64,000 nt of DNA, taken from NCBI GenBank assembly GCA_041674745.1, contig JBAYVD010000001.1, forward strand, positions 62,001 to 126,000. Direction: 5' to 3'. A program made the position numbers and the translations under genes. Below are positions 44,201 through 52,326 of this stretch, in pieces. The first letter of the stretch is position 1; each line of letters begins with the position of its first letter. The DNA is from UBA2040 sp041674745. GTDB lineage: Bacteria; Bacteroidota; Bacteroidia; Flavobacteriales_D; Crocinitomicaceae. Below the pieces are notes generated by a model that searched no databases, was not told the origin of the DNA, and was given only the letters and a program-made list of their open reading frames with translations.

Positions 44201-46270
44201 TTAATTTTTTACTATGCGACGAACGATTGTTCCTTCATTTCCAGTTATAACGATGAAATAAACGCCCTCACTTAAATTTTGCAAATTAAGTTCCGCTTGC
44301 AAACCTGAAAAATGGGCAGAAGAAACAATTTGACCATTAGCCGTCATAACTTCATACGGTAAGTTTTCATTTGCGACAATCGGCAAAGAAATTTTTAATG
44401 CACCGTTTGTTGGATTAGGAGAAATTTCAATCAAATTGCCCCAAGAAAGTTCTTCGATGCCAACACCTGCTACTGCATAACTCGCTATGGTCGATTCACA
44501 TCCTTCGGGAGTTGTGCAAAAGACTGTGTAGTTTCCATTCGCCGTAGCCGTGTAACAATTTCCAGTTTCACCGGGAATAACAACACCATCCAAGGCCCAC
44601 GTGAAAGTTCCACAAGCTGGTGTGCAAAGTACAAATCCAGCGGATTGCGTGATCACAGGAGCTGGAGGCACGTCGCCTATTGTTACCACAACTGAATCAG
44701 AATTGTGGCATCCAAATCCATCTGTATAATTGAAATACAATGTGTGGGTTCCAACCGAGGTCATATTGGGGGTGAAGGTGCTACCAAAAATTCCAGGTCC
44801 ACTGTAGGTACCACCAACGGCAGGAATTTTGTTGGTAATGGTTTGTAATCCTTCTGTTTTACAAAAAACGGTATCCAAATCTCCAAAATAAACGGTTGGT
44901 ATTGGATGCACATTGACCGTTACGCTGTTACCTGCATCTGCACAAATACCAGCGTTTCCAGTAATGTAGTATACACCGGAAGTAGTAACGTTCAAAGTAG
45001 CCGCTGTTTCACCCACTAAAGCAGTGGATCCTTCAAACCATTGAACATTGGTTGGATTTCCAGTTATGCTAAAATGAACTGTGTCTCCTTCACACACATT
45101 TTGCGTGGTGGAAGGTGAAATCGTTAACAAAGGGCAAGCAATGGAAAGAATGTATTCTTTTCGGCCAGTGGCGGCATAGGTGAAGGTATTCAAAGATTGG
45201 TTTTGCGCAGAAACAACAGGTGCCCACGGTGTAGTAGAACCAGTTGCTCTGGCTGAAACTTGACCGTAATTCTCGTTGCCAATCAACAAAGGATTAGCAC
45301 CATATTTGTACACAAACTGATAGCTTGATGCTGGAGTTGGCGTTGTGTAAACACCGTAATAATGCGTTTGATCTATGGAATCAACAACGGGTGCAGCAGT
45401 GGTAACCAACGGTGTTGCGTCTACTCGGTACAAATGCACCAAAGGCAAAATGGATGAGCTCGATACCACAGCTGTATCTGTCATTGGGTACGATAAAGAT
45501 AAATTGACAGGGCTTAAATATGAATAAACACTCACATCACCAATCGGAGCGCCCGAATTTATTTGTGTCGCTCCAACGTTCACTGCGTCGTTTCCATTCA
45601 TGGATTGATCCGTCAACACGCCACTTTGATCCAAATTCCAGTAACCTGCCAAACTCGCAAAAGAAGGATGCGAGGACGTTACTTTCTTGCACATGTAATC
45701 TTTGATTTGTGTATTTGTTAAAGCGGTTGACCAAATTTTCACTTCGTCAATTTGTCCATCAAAATAACGTGTTCCACCGGCCAAGTATGCCATTTTACCA
45801 ATAGTTACATCGTAGGCTCCGTTGGTGATTGGACCTGAGAAAGCCAATGTATTTAGTTCAACACCGTTTACATAAATACGCAAGGTGGTTCCATCATAAC
45901 TTGCCGCCACGTGGTACCAGTTTCCAATCGTCATAACCGCAGAGGTGGTTACTTCTTTCCAAACCCCAGCACTCGAAAAGTTAAAGGATAAAATTCCTCC
46001 CGCCCCTGTTCGCAAAGTATAACCTTGGTTTCCTGTCCCCCAGCCATCTTTTGAAATAATTACGTTTTCCCATGAATTTCCAGCATAAGTATCGGCTTTA
46101 ATCCAGGCTTCAAGTGTAATGGAAGTGGAAGGGTTCAAACTCGTTGAATTGGGTACATTGATGTAGGTGCTTGCAAAGTCGAAAGCTTTTCCAGAGCCGG
46201 CCAATTGGGAAAATATCGTTTGAGAAAAAAGTAGCGACGCAAAAGCCACCCAAAGTAGTTTTATATTCAT
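44201..46270 (-). CDS. Secreted LamG-domain protein with T9SS type A sorting domain
   Basis: 689 residues with a signal peptide (about 1-21, ending TIFSQ). A LamG/concanavalin A-like domain (about 25-205) has DFASTYINVPNSTSLNPS, TLEAWIKAD, WYHVAASYDGTTLRIYVNG and FDGQIDEVKIWSTALT. Ig/PKD-like domains follow (about 375-600; SGVYYITGNAGICADAG, GGTYSGPGIFGSTF). The C-terminus has ISPNPTNGALKIS and GVYFIVITGNEG, a type A sorting signal for surface export. LamG domains often bind glycans. No catalytic domain is visible, so it is likely an adhesin or structural surface protein. Confidence 0.88.
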   Translation of the reverse strand: MNIKLLWVAFASLLFSQTIFSQLAGSGKAFDFASTYINVPNSTSLNPSTSITLEAWIKADTYAGNSWENVIISKDGWGTGNQGYTLRTGAGGILSFNFSSAGVWKEVTTSAVMTIGNWYHVAASYDGTTLRIYVNGVELNTLAFSGPITNGAYDVTIGKMAYLAGGTRYFDGQIDEVKIWSTALTNTQIKDYMCKKVTSSHPSFASLAGYWNLDQSGVLTDQSMNGNDAVNVGATQINSGAPIGDVSVYSYLSPVNLSLSYPMTDTAVVSSSSILPLVHLYRVDATPLVTTAAPVVDSIDQTHYYGVYTTPTPASSYQFVYKYGANPLLIGNENYGQVSARATGSTTPWAPVVSAQNQSLNTFTYAATGRKEYILSIACPLLTISPSTTQNVCEGDTVHFSITGNPTNVQWFEGSTALVGETAATLNVTTSGVYYITGNAGICADAGNSVTVNVHPIPTVYFGDLDTVFCKTEGLQTITNKIPAVGGTYSGPGIFGSTFTPNMTSVGTHTLYFNYTDGFGCHNSDSVVVTIGDVPPAPVITQSAGFVLCTPACGTFTWALDGVVIPGETGNCYTATANGNYTVFCTTPEGCESTIASYAVAGVGIEELSWGNLIEISPNPTNGALKISLPIVANENLPYEVMTANGQIVSSAHFSGLQAELNLQNLSEGVYFIVITGNEGTIVRRIVKN

Positions 46271-46297
46271 GTTGTAGAAATTATATATTTAGTAAGC

Positions 46298-46329
46298 GAA
46301 AGATAGGTAAAAAACCAAAGCGCACCAAT
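46298..46329 (-). promoter_or_regulatory. Candidate promoter of the LamG/T9SS gene
   Basis: Minus strand ATTG (46326-46329), a 20-bp spacer and TATCTTTC (46298-46305): one mismatch in each box relative to TTTG-N20-TAnnTTTG, with correct spacing. Confidence 0.4.
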
Positions 46330-46366
46330 TTAATACAACAGGAAACAAAATATTTAACGATATAGT

Positions 46367-47560
46367 TTAATGCTTAATAGCAGCAATACCCGGCAATTCA
46401 ATTCCTTCCAAATATTCTAACATCGCACCGCCTCCGGTAGAAACGTAAGAAACCTTGTCAGCATAATTGAAGAGGTTGATCGCTGCAACAGAATCTCCAC
46501 CGCCAATAAGCGAGAAAGCACCTTTTGCAGTCGCTTTTACAATCGCATCGGCTGCTGATTTTGTGCCGGCTTGGAAGTTGGACATTTCAAAAACACCCAT
46601 CGGCCCGTTCCACAAAATGAGTTTCGATTTTTCAATGATTTCAGCACATTCTTTCCGCGATTGAGGACCTGCGTCCAATCCCATCCAACCATCAGGAATT
46701 TCACGAATATTCACGATTTGGGTATGGGCTTCGTTTGAAAAAGCGTCTGCAATGACCGTGTCCACCGGAATGTACAAGTTCACTCCTTTTTCTTTGGCGA
46801 GCGAAATAATTCGATTGGCGGTTTCCAAGTAATCGTCTTCTACCAAAGAAGAACCTACTTTTCCGCCTTGGGCTTTCACAAAAGTAAACGCCATTCCACC
46901 ACCCACGATGAGGTTGTCTACCTTGTCCATCAACATTTCGATGATGGTAATTTTCGATGAAACTTTCGCTCCTCCCACGATGGCCGTCAAGGGTTTTTCC
47001 GTGCTGTTCAATACTTTGTCAACACTAATAATTTCTGCCTCAATCAAGAAACCAAACATTTTATCGTTCGGGAAAAAATCGGCAATGATGGCGGTACTTG
47101 CATGTGCGCGGTGCGCGGTTCCGAAAGCATCGTTGATATAACAATCGCCGTGTTTGGCCAATTTCTGCGCAAAGTCGCGGTCACCTTTGGTTTCTTCTTC
47201 GTAGAAACGCAAATTTTCGAGTAGCATGATCTCGCCATTTTCCAAAGAATCGCTCATCGCAAAGGCATCGTCGCCAATACAGTCACCACCAAATTTTACT
47301 GGATGACCTAGAACATGTTGTGTATGACCAATGATGTGTTTCAAGGAATACTGCGTGTCAGCAGCTGACTTTGGTCTTCCTAAGTGCGACATCAACACCA
47401 CACTTCCGCCATGACTCAACACCCAATCGATGGTTTTTTTCGCCGCGCGAATCCGCGTGTCATCCGTTACTTCAAGCGTAGTTTTGTCCAAAGGAACATT
47501 AAAGTCTACTCGAATTAATGCTCGTTTTCCTTCAAAATTGTAGGTGCTGATATTGGCCAT
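46367..47560 (-). CDS. pgk: Phosphoglycerate kinase
   Basis: 397 residues, standard length. The enzyme transfers phosphate between 1,3-bisphosphoglycerate and ADP in glycolysis. The signature RALIRVDFNVPLD, the substrate region MSHLGRPK, DCYINDAFGTAHRAHAST, the hinge AIVGGAKVSSKI and the C-terminal nucleotide motif SLIGGGDSVAAI are all intact. Divergent from xseA with a candidate promoter upstream. Confidence 0.97.
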   Translation of the reverse strand: MANISTYNFEGKRALIRVDFNVPLDKTTLEVTDDTRIRAAKKTIDWVLSHGGSVVLMSHLGRPKSAADTQYSLKHIIGHTQHVLGHPVKFGGDCIGDDAFAMSDSLENGEIMLLENLRFYEEETKGDRDFAQKLAKHGDCYINDAFGTAHRAHASTAIIADFFPNDKMFGFLIEAEIISVDKVLNSTEKPLTAIVGGAKVSSKITIIEMLMDKVDNLIVGGGMAFTFVKAQGGKVGSSLVEDDYLETANRIISLAKEKGVNLYIPVDTVIADAFSNEAHTQIVNIREIPDGWMGLDAGPQSRKECAEIIEKSKLILWNGPMGVFEMSNFQAGTKSAADAIVKATAKGAFSLIGGGDSVAAINLFNYADKVSYVSTGGGAMLEYLEGIELPGIAAIKH

Positions 47561-47583
47561 GATGTTTCGTTTTTCTTGTTGTG

Positions 47584-47591
47584 CAAAGGTA
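47584..47591 (-). promoter_or_regulatory. Candidate -7 box for pgk
   Basis: On the minus strand TACCTTTG matches TAnnTTTG exactly, 23 bp before the pgk ATG. No strong -33 TTTG at the usual spacing. Confidence 0.4.
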
Positions 47592-47675
47592 ACACAAATA
47601 CTTTTTCAATGATTGGTGCGATTCTAAGTTTTGTTGTACCCTGGAAAAAAACAAAAAGTGTATCTTTAATCTCCC

Positions 47676-49061
47676 ATGTCCGAAAAACAAATCTTCACCC
47701 TCAAACAAGTTGTTTCTTCCATCAAGAAAACAATCGACGAGCGCTACAAAATGGCGTATTGGGTGAAGGCGGAAATGCACAAATTGAACCGTTTTCCAAG
47801 CGGACATTGTTTTCCAGAATTGGTGCAAAAGGAAGACGGAAAAATTGTGGCGCAATTGTCAGGAACCATGTGGCGAACGGTGATGGAAAAAGTCAACAAG
47901 CAATTCATTGAAGTGCTGAAAGAACCCCTGAAAGAAGGTTCCAATTTGTTGTTATTCGTGAAAGTAACTTTCAGCGAAACCTATGGTTTGAGTCTGCAAA
48001 TTTTGGACATCGACCCAACCTTTGTTTTGGGCGAATTGCAGCGCGAGCGCGAAGAAACACTCAAACGCTTGACCAAAGAAGGCATTCTGAACAACAACCA
48101 ACAACTTATATTTCCACTTTTGCCCAAACGAATTGCCATTATTTCCGCTGATACCAGCAAAGGGTTGTCGGATTTTATGAATGTTTTGGTCAACAACGAA
48201 TACGGTTATCGATTTTATACGCATTTGTTCCCAGCGGCTTTGCAAGGCGATTTGGCTCCCGAATCCATACAAAACCAATTGCGGAGAATTGCCCAAGTCA
48301 AGGAGTATTTCGACATTGTGGTGATTGTGCGCGGCGGCGGCGGTGAAGTGAGTATGACGTGTTACAACCATTATGAATTGTGTCGCGCCATCGTAACGTT
48401 TCCGTTGCCTGTTTTGACAGGAATTGGTCACAGCACCAACTTGACCGTAGCTGAAATGGTGGCTTACCAAAATGGAATTACCCCAACAGAATTGGCCGAA
48501 ATGATCATTCGCAGTTTTCATGAGTTTGCCGTTCCTTTGGAAGAGGCGCAAAAAGTAGTGATCCGAACGGCGGAAAATATTTTGCTGCAAGCCAATCAAC
48601 AGTTGAATTACGCCCAAAAATTGTTTGTGACCTTGGTGAGCAGCGAGTTTTCCAAACAGCAAGTAGCGTTGAAAGAAACCGAACGCAATTTGGTTCGTTC
48701 GTTCCGCGATTGGAATACAAAAAAGGAAAAAGAAATCAGTTACCAAAGCGAACGAATGGTGCGCGAAGCCCAATTTTTAATTCGCAACCACCAACAAAAA
48801 TTGACCGTGGCAGGGGAGAAACTCAAACCCAGCGCCGACCGAACTTTGAAAGGATTGGGCGACCAATTGATTCGCTTGGCGCACAACGTAGAATTACTGA
48901 GTCCGCAAATGGTTTTGAAACGAGGTTACTCCATTACGAGGGTCAACGGAAAAGTTATTTCCAAAGGAAATCAAGTGAAAAAAGGCGACAAAATTGTTAC
49001 CTTCACCCATGATTTTGAACTAGAAAGTGAAATCACCCAATTGAAAAATACCGAAAAATGA
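47676..49061 (+). CDS. xseA: Exodeoxyribonuclease VII large subunit
   Basis: 461 residues. The catalytic subunit of ExoVII, which degrades single-stranded DNA into oligonucleotides. It has an N-terminal OB-fold (about 10-110; YWVKAEMHKLNR ... PLKEGSNLLLFVKV), then the XseA catalytic core (about 130-400) with ERIAIISADTSKG-type LPKRIAIISADTSKGLSDF, VIVRGGGGEVSMTCYNHYEL and VLTGIGHSTNLTVAEMVAY. A C-terminal coiled coil and a RGYSITRVNGKVI tail follow. Its stop overlaps the xseB start by 4 bp. Confidence 0.95.
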   Translation: MSEKQIFTLKQVVSSIKKTIDERYKMAYWVKAEMHKLNRFPSGHCFPELVQKEDGKIVAQLSGTMWRTVMEKVNKQFIEVLKEPLKEGSNLLLFVKVTFSETYGLSLQILDIDPTFVLGELQREREETLKRLTKEGILNNNQQLIFPLLPKRIAIISADTSKGLSDFMNVLVNNEYGYRFYTHLFPAALQGDLAPESIQNQLRRIAQVKEYFDIVVIVRGGGGEVSMTCYNHYELCRAIVTFPLPVLTGIGHSTNLTVAEMVAYQNGITPTELAEMIIRSFHEFAVPLEEAQKVVIRTAENILLQANQQLNYAQKLFVTLVSSEFSKQQVALKETERNLVRSFRDWNTKKEKEISYQSERMVREAQFLIRNHQQKLTVAGEKLKPSADRTLKGLGDQLIRLAHNVELLSPQMVLKRGYSITRVNGKVISKGNQVKKGDKIVTFTHDFELESEITQLKNTEK

Positions 49062-49252
49062 GCACAGAAATTTCCTACGACAAAGCGTTTGACGAATTGC
49101 AACAAATCGTTTCCGACATGGAAGAAGGTGAAATTGGTGTAGACGAACTTTCCGTAAAAGTAAAACGCGCCTCCGAATTGATCAAAATCTGCAAAGAAAA
49201 ATTAAGTTCCACGGAAGAAGACGTGAGCAAGATTTTGAAAGGGTTGAAGTGA
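49058..49252 (+). CDS. xseB: Exodeoxyribonuclease VII small subunit
   Basis: 64 residues, normal for XseB, the helical subunit that binds several-to-one along the XseA coiled coil. The family core is visible: SYDKAFDELQQIVSDMEEGE, GVDELSVKVKRASELI and CKEKLSSTEEDVSKILK. It is coupled to xseA by a 4-bp overlap. The last 14 codons are almost duplicated at 49992-50035. The C-terminus here is LKGLK, while the downstream copy encodes LKELK, nearer the usual family end, so the end of this gene may have been exchanged. Confidence 0.93.
   Translation: MSTEISYDKAFDELQQIVSDMEEGEIGVDELSVKVKRASELIKICKEKLSSTEEDVSKILKGLK
49209..49252 (+). repeat. 3' end of xseB, copy 1 of a 44-bp direct repeat
   Basis: Starts CCACGGAAGAAGA and ends at the xseB stop TGA. 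The same sequence recurs 783 bp downstream with three mismatches in the first 41 bases. Confidence 0.9.
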
Positions 49253-49258
49253 GAAGTC

Positions 49259-49924
49259 TCACGATTTACCCTTCTCTTTTTTCTCCCGCTTAGCAAATTT
49301 GTACCCAAAACCAACGCTGCCAAAACTTGTGAAATTGTAGCCATGTTGGAAAAAAGTATTTGCTGCAATTATAAAACTGGAATCGGTATTTTTCCAAAAC
49401 ATCATTCCAAAACCGCCTCGAAGCATAGTATAAATCCGTTTCGAAAGATTAACCTCCATGGCCAAACCGATGGTGTTGTCGAAGGCGATTACTGGTCCGT
49501 ATAATTTTTCAAATTTTGTGAAAGAATAATCAAATTCGGACTGTGGAACGGGAACGAGCTGATCTAGAGCAGAATAAAATATAAAAGTTTCAGACATTCT
49601 CGAAAACTGATTGTTGTAATACGCACCAATTTTACAGAAATCGCTTCTGTAGAAAAAATAGTCAACTCCTATTTGAAAACCAATGTGTTCAGCAAAATTA
49701 GTTGCCGTTGCCGAATTTTTGAAAAATGAGCCATACGGTACCATTTCAGGGCGATTGATGTGGTATTTTAAACCCACCGACAAAGCAAGATTTTTGAAAT
49801 TCTGTTTAACGGAAAGGTTCACGTTTCGGCCGTTGTAAACAGCGTTGTAGCTGGATTCTAGGCTTAATTGAGAATATCCATCAAGGATGAAAACAAAAAA
49901 TAATAAAAGAACAGCAAATCTCAT
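49259..49924 (-). CDS. Outer-membrane beta-barrel-like protein of unknown function
   Basis: 221 residues with a signal peptide (about 1-18, ending DGYSQ). The mature part alternates polar and aromatic residues in short strands (LSLESSYNAVYNGRNVNLSV, HIGFQIGVDYFFYRSDFCKIGAYYNNQFS, SFGSVGFGYKFAKRE), consistent with an eight- to ten-stranded barrel of OmpW/porin-like type, ending in basic residues. No family assigned. It lies antisense to and just downstream of xseB, and is bracketed by two copies of the xseB 3' end, so it may have arrived by insertion. Confidence 0.6.
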   Translation of the reverse strand: MRFAVLLLFFVFILDGYSQLSLESSYNAVYNGRNVNLSVKQNFKNLALSVGLKYHINRPEMVPYGSFFKNSATATNFAEHIGFQIGVDYFFYRSDFCKIGAYYNNQFSRMSETFIFYSALDQLVPVPQSEFDYSFTKFEKLYGPVIAFDNTIGLAMEVNLSKRIYTMLRGGFGMMFWKNTDSSFIIAANTFFQHGYNFTSFGSVGFGYKFAKREKKEKGKS

Positions 49925-49991
49925 AGGGTTAAAATTTGCCTTAAGAACGTTAAATTTTCACGTTTATTTAGCAGGACAAAATATTCGTTGC

Positions 49992-50035
49992 CCACGGAAG
50001 AAGATGTGAGCAAGATTTTGAAAGAGTTGAAATAG
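49992..50035 (+). pseudogene. Detached xseB 3' end remnant, copy 2 of the direct repeat
   Basis: In frame it encodes PTEEDVSKILKELK and a TAG stop, against STEEDVSKILKGLK and TGA in the intact gene. Differences in the first 41 bases are GAC/GAT (silent), GGG/GAG (Gly/Glu) and AAG/AAA (silent). The silent bias suggests both copies were once real gene ends rather than a recent mechanical duplication. No XseB-like sequence extends upstream of the remnant. The remaining part of 49925-50155 holds the promoter at 50100-50131 and nothing else recognised. Confidence 0.8.
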
Positions 50036-50099
50036 TTTTTTGGGTGCCAAGATTTGTGAATCAAAGACATTAGACTTGTTCATTTTGCTTGATTTCCGT

Positions 50100-50131
50100 T
50101 TTGGAAAAATGAAAAATCGGTCTTAACTTCG
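50100..50131 (+). promoter_or_regulatory. Candidate promoter of the T9SS/THCAVGFL gene
   Basis: TTTG (50100-50103), a 20-bp spacer, then TAACTTCG (50124-50131), one mismatch from TAnnTTTG. The spacing equals that of the dps promoter. Leader about 20 nt before the ATG at 50156. Confidence 0.5.
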
Positions 50132-50155
50132 TTTAACTGACTAGATTTCAAAACC

Positions 50156-52000
50156 ATGAAAACCATTTACACTTCTTTTGTTTGCCTTATGTTGTCATTT
50201 TTCCTTGTATCCAATACTTTTGGATTGGATTATCGGGTAAACTCCAAATTATACAACCATTTATTCGAAATCAATAAAAATTGGCAGCTCCACCAAAACG
50301 AGGTTCCCAACGAACTGATTTCTTTCCATTCGGATCGTGAGCGGATACAAATGCATTTGCTCTTGGTGGAAAAAAGTCTTCGAAATACACATTCAGGAAA
50401 ACGAACCGATCAACAAAATCAAAACAGAGCAACCAGTTTAGACATTTTACACACGTATGCATTGGCGGGAAAATTCCCCATCAATACCGGACACAAAACA
50501 CGTCAACCCTATTTTATTGACAATTTTGGAACACATTGTGCCGTTGGTTTTTTGGTAAAAGAAACGGGTTTTCCCGAAATTTCCAAAGCCATCTCCGAAA
50601 CGCAGAATTTTGCTTACGTGAAAGAAATTGTTTCACCAGAATTGGTGAAGTGGAGCGTGGAATATGGTTTTACGTTGGAGGAATTGGCGTGGATTCAGCC
50701 TGGGTATGCGCCAACGCAGACATATTCGCAAGTAGGTGGCGGAACAAATGGAAATGTAACTTGTTCAAAATCATCTGGAAATCGATTACTTGTTGGCGGT
50801 GATTTTACCGAGTTAGATAGTTTACCATGTTTAAACGTTGGATATTATAGTGATAATCACTTAAGTTGTTTTGGAAATGGAATAGCAGGAAAAGTAATAG
50901 GAATCAGGGAGTTTGGTGTTAATGGCGTCATTGTTGGTGGAGAATTTGAATCAAATGGAGTGATTTATCCTTTGGCAAAATTCGATGGAAACACTTGGAC
51001 TTATATTGAAATACCGAATGTTCCAAATGCGAGGGCAACCTGTTTTACAGATTTCTTATCAGGTCCTTTAATTGGGCCAGAAATGGCAGTTTCCGTTTCA
51101 GCACCTTCCATTCCTAATGGCCAGGAAGTATGGTTTTTTCAAGGAGGATGGTTTGAATTCGCATACGTACCAGGTGTTATTTACGATATGGCTCTAGGAA
51201 ATTCCGTTATTTTCGCCGGACAATTTGATTCTATTCAAATCCAAAATTCAGGTTTAAATCCTAGTTGGTTTCAAGCGAAGAATTTTGTTGTTGACAATTC
51301 TGGTAATTGGATTAGTTCTTCTGATTGGGTGCCCGACACAATTTTTTCGATTTTAACGCAAGGTAACACAATATACTTAGGCGGATATGCGGGAATTAAC
51401 CCAAATGGCACAGCTTTGACAAGGTATGTAAACGGAGTTACCCAACCTTTAATTACAAACACCAATTATCCATATTCTGACCCAAAAACGGTTCGAGATA
51501 TTGCACAAGCTTCCAACTCAAATTTAATAATTGGTGGGGATTTGAATATTTCTACAAATTGGGGAACATACGGGCGAGGTATTTTTACCTATGATTATTC
51601 GAACTCTGTTCTCACACCTTATGCGGATTTGGATACTACCGTTAATACAATTGCTTTTTTTAATGACAAATATTATTTCGGTGGAATTTTTACAAAGAAT
51701 CAGTTTAGCACAACTCAAAATAAAAATCATTTAATCGTCCTGAATGGCTATGTTGGAATTGAAGAAACAGCTAATTTAAATTACACACTATCCCCCAACC
51801 CTTCAACTGGAAACTTGAACATATCCAACATCAACCAAGCGTCAATAAAATCCATAGAAATTCTAGACCTGCAAGGCAAAATATGCCATGAATCACAAAC
51901 TACGGAATTGGATTTAGCGCATTTAAAATCAGGAACGTATTTGGTTCGTGTTGTTGCTACAGATGGTTCTTCCACCACAAAAAAATGGGTGAAGGAATAA
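50156..52000 (+). CDS. Secreted protein: THCAVGFL domain, propeller-like repeats and T9SS sorting domain
   Basis: 614 residues with a signal peptide (about 1-23). Residues 36-184 are homologous to the N-terminal domain of the 35396-37099 protein: GKFPIN, YFIDN, THCAVGFLVKETG (T126-H127-C128), YVKEIV, GFTLEELAWIQPGY. The middle (about 195-520) has six repeats with GG-F cores (LLVGGDFTEL, VIVGGEFESN, VIFAGQFDS, IYLGGYAG, LIIGGDLN, YYFGGIFT), a delta-60/propeller-like array. The C-terminus (LSPNPSTGNLNIS ... GTYLVRVVATDG) is a type A sorting domain, so the protein is exported to the surface. Enzymatic role unknown. Confidence 0.75.
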   Translation: MKTIYTSFVCLMLSFFLVSNTFGLDYRVNSKLYNHLFEINKNWQLHQNEVPNELISFHSDRERIQMHLLLVEKSLRNTHSGKRTDQQNQNRATSLDILHTYALAGKFPINTGHKTRQPYFIDNFGTHCAVGFLVKETGFPEISKAISETQNFAYVKEIVSPELVKWSVEYGFTLEELAWIQPGYAPTQTYSQVGGGTNGNVTCSKSSGNRLLVGGDFTELDSLPCLNVGYYSDNHLSCFGNGIAGKVIGIREFGVNGVIVGGEFESNGVIYPLAKFDGNTWTYIEIPNVPNARATCFTDFLSGPLIGPEMAVSVSAPSIPNGQEVWFFQGGWFEFAYVPGVIYDMALGNSVIFAGQFDSIQIQNSGLNPSWFQAKNFVVDNSGNWISSSDWVPDTIFSILTQGNTIYLGGYAGINPNGTALTRYVNGVTQPLITNTNYPYSDPKTVRDIAQASNSNLIIGGDLNISTNWGTYGRGIFTYDYSNSVLTPYADLDTTVNTIAFFNDKYYFGGIFTKNQFSTTQNKNHLIVLNGYVGIEETANLNYTLSPNPSTGNLNISNINQASIKSIEILDLQGKICHESQTTELDLAHLKSGTYLVRVVATDGSSTTKKWVKE

Positions 52001-52326
52001 CGAAGAATCTTTATGGTAGTTTAAATACCTTTCCGTGCAAATCGCTTGTGAAGAGGTTGAAACAAGATAAAATAGATTAATTGTCGACTTAAAGTGATGA
52101 GAAATGATTTAATATTCACAAAATCAGAGCATTAAATGTTCGTAAATTTGGGAATTCCCAAATTCCCAAATTTGCGAAGTTTCATTCGAAAAATTTGAAT
52201 TTTCGCCACGATTCTAAATGGCAACCTCCAACTTCCAACTTACATTTTGCAATTCCAAATGTATGAGATTCAATCAACCGATTTTACCTGGAATTAATGT
52301 ATGAATATCCCATGTCTCAACCAATA
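52001..52326. other. 326-bp non-coding region with hairpins between convergent genes
   Basis: Holds the strong inverted repeat at 52141-52176, a second imperfect one around 52187-52205 (CGAAAAATT and AATTTTCG), and a short tandem tract (CTCCAACTTCCAACTT near 52230). Nothing coding is seen. It separates the convergent T9SS gene and S9 peptidase and probably contains their termination signals. Confidence 0.55.
52141..52176. repeat. REP-like 16-bp inverted repeat
   Basis: CGTAAATTTGGGAATT (52141-52156), loop CCCA, then AATTCCCAAATTTGCG (52161-52176). Only one position is a T-G wobble. No T-tract follows on either strand, so it is not a classic terminator. Confidence 0.6.

Noticed and set aside
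47952..48773. 273-codon open frame on the minus strand
   Set aside because: Antisense to xseA, which is intact and clearly conserved here; the product has biased composition (Phe, Gln, His).
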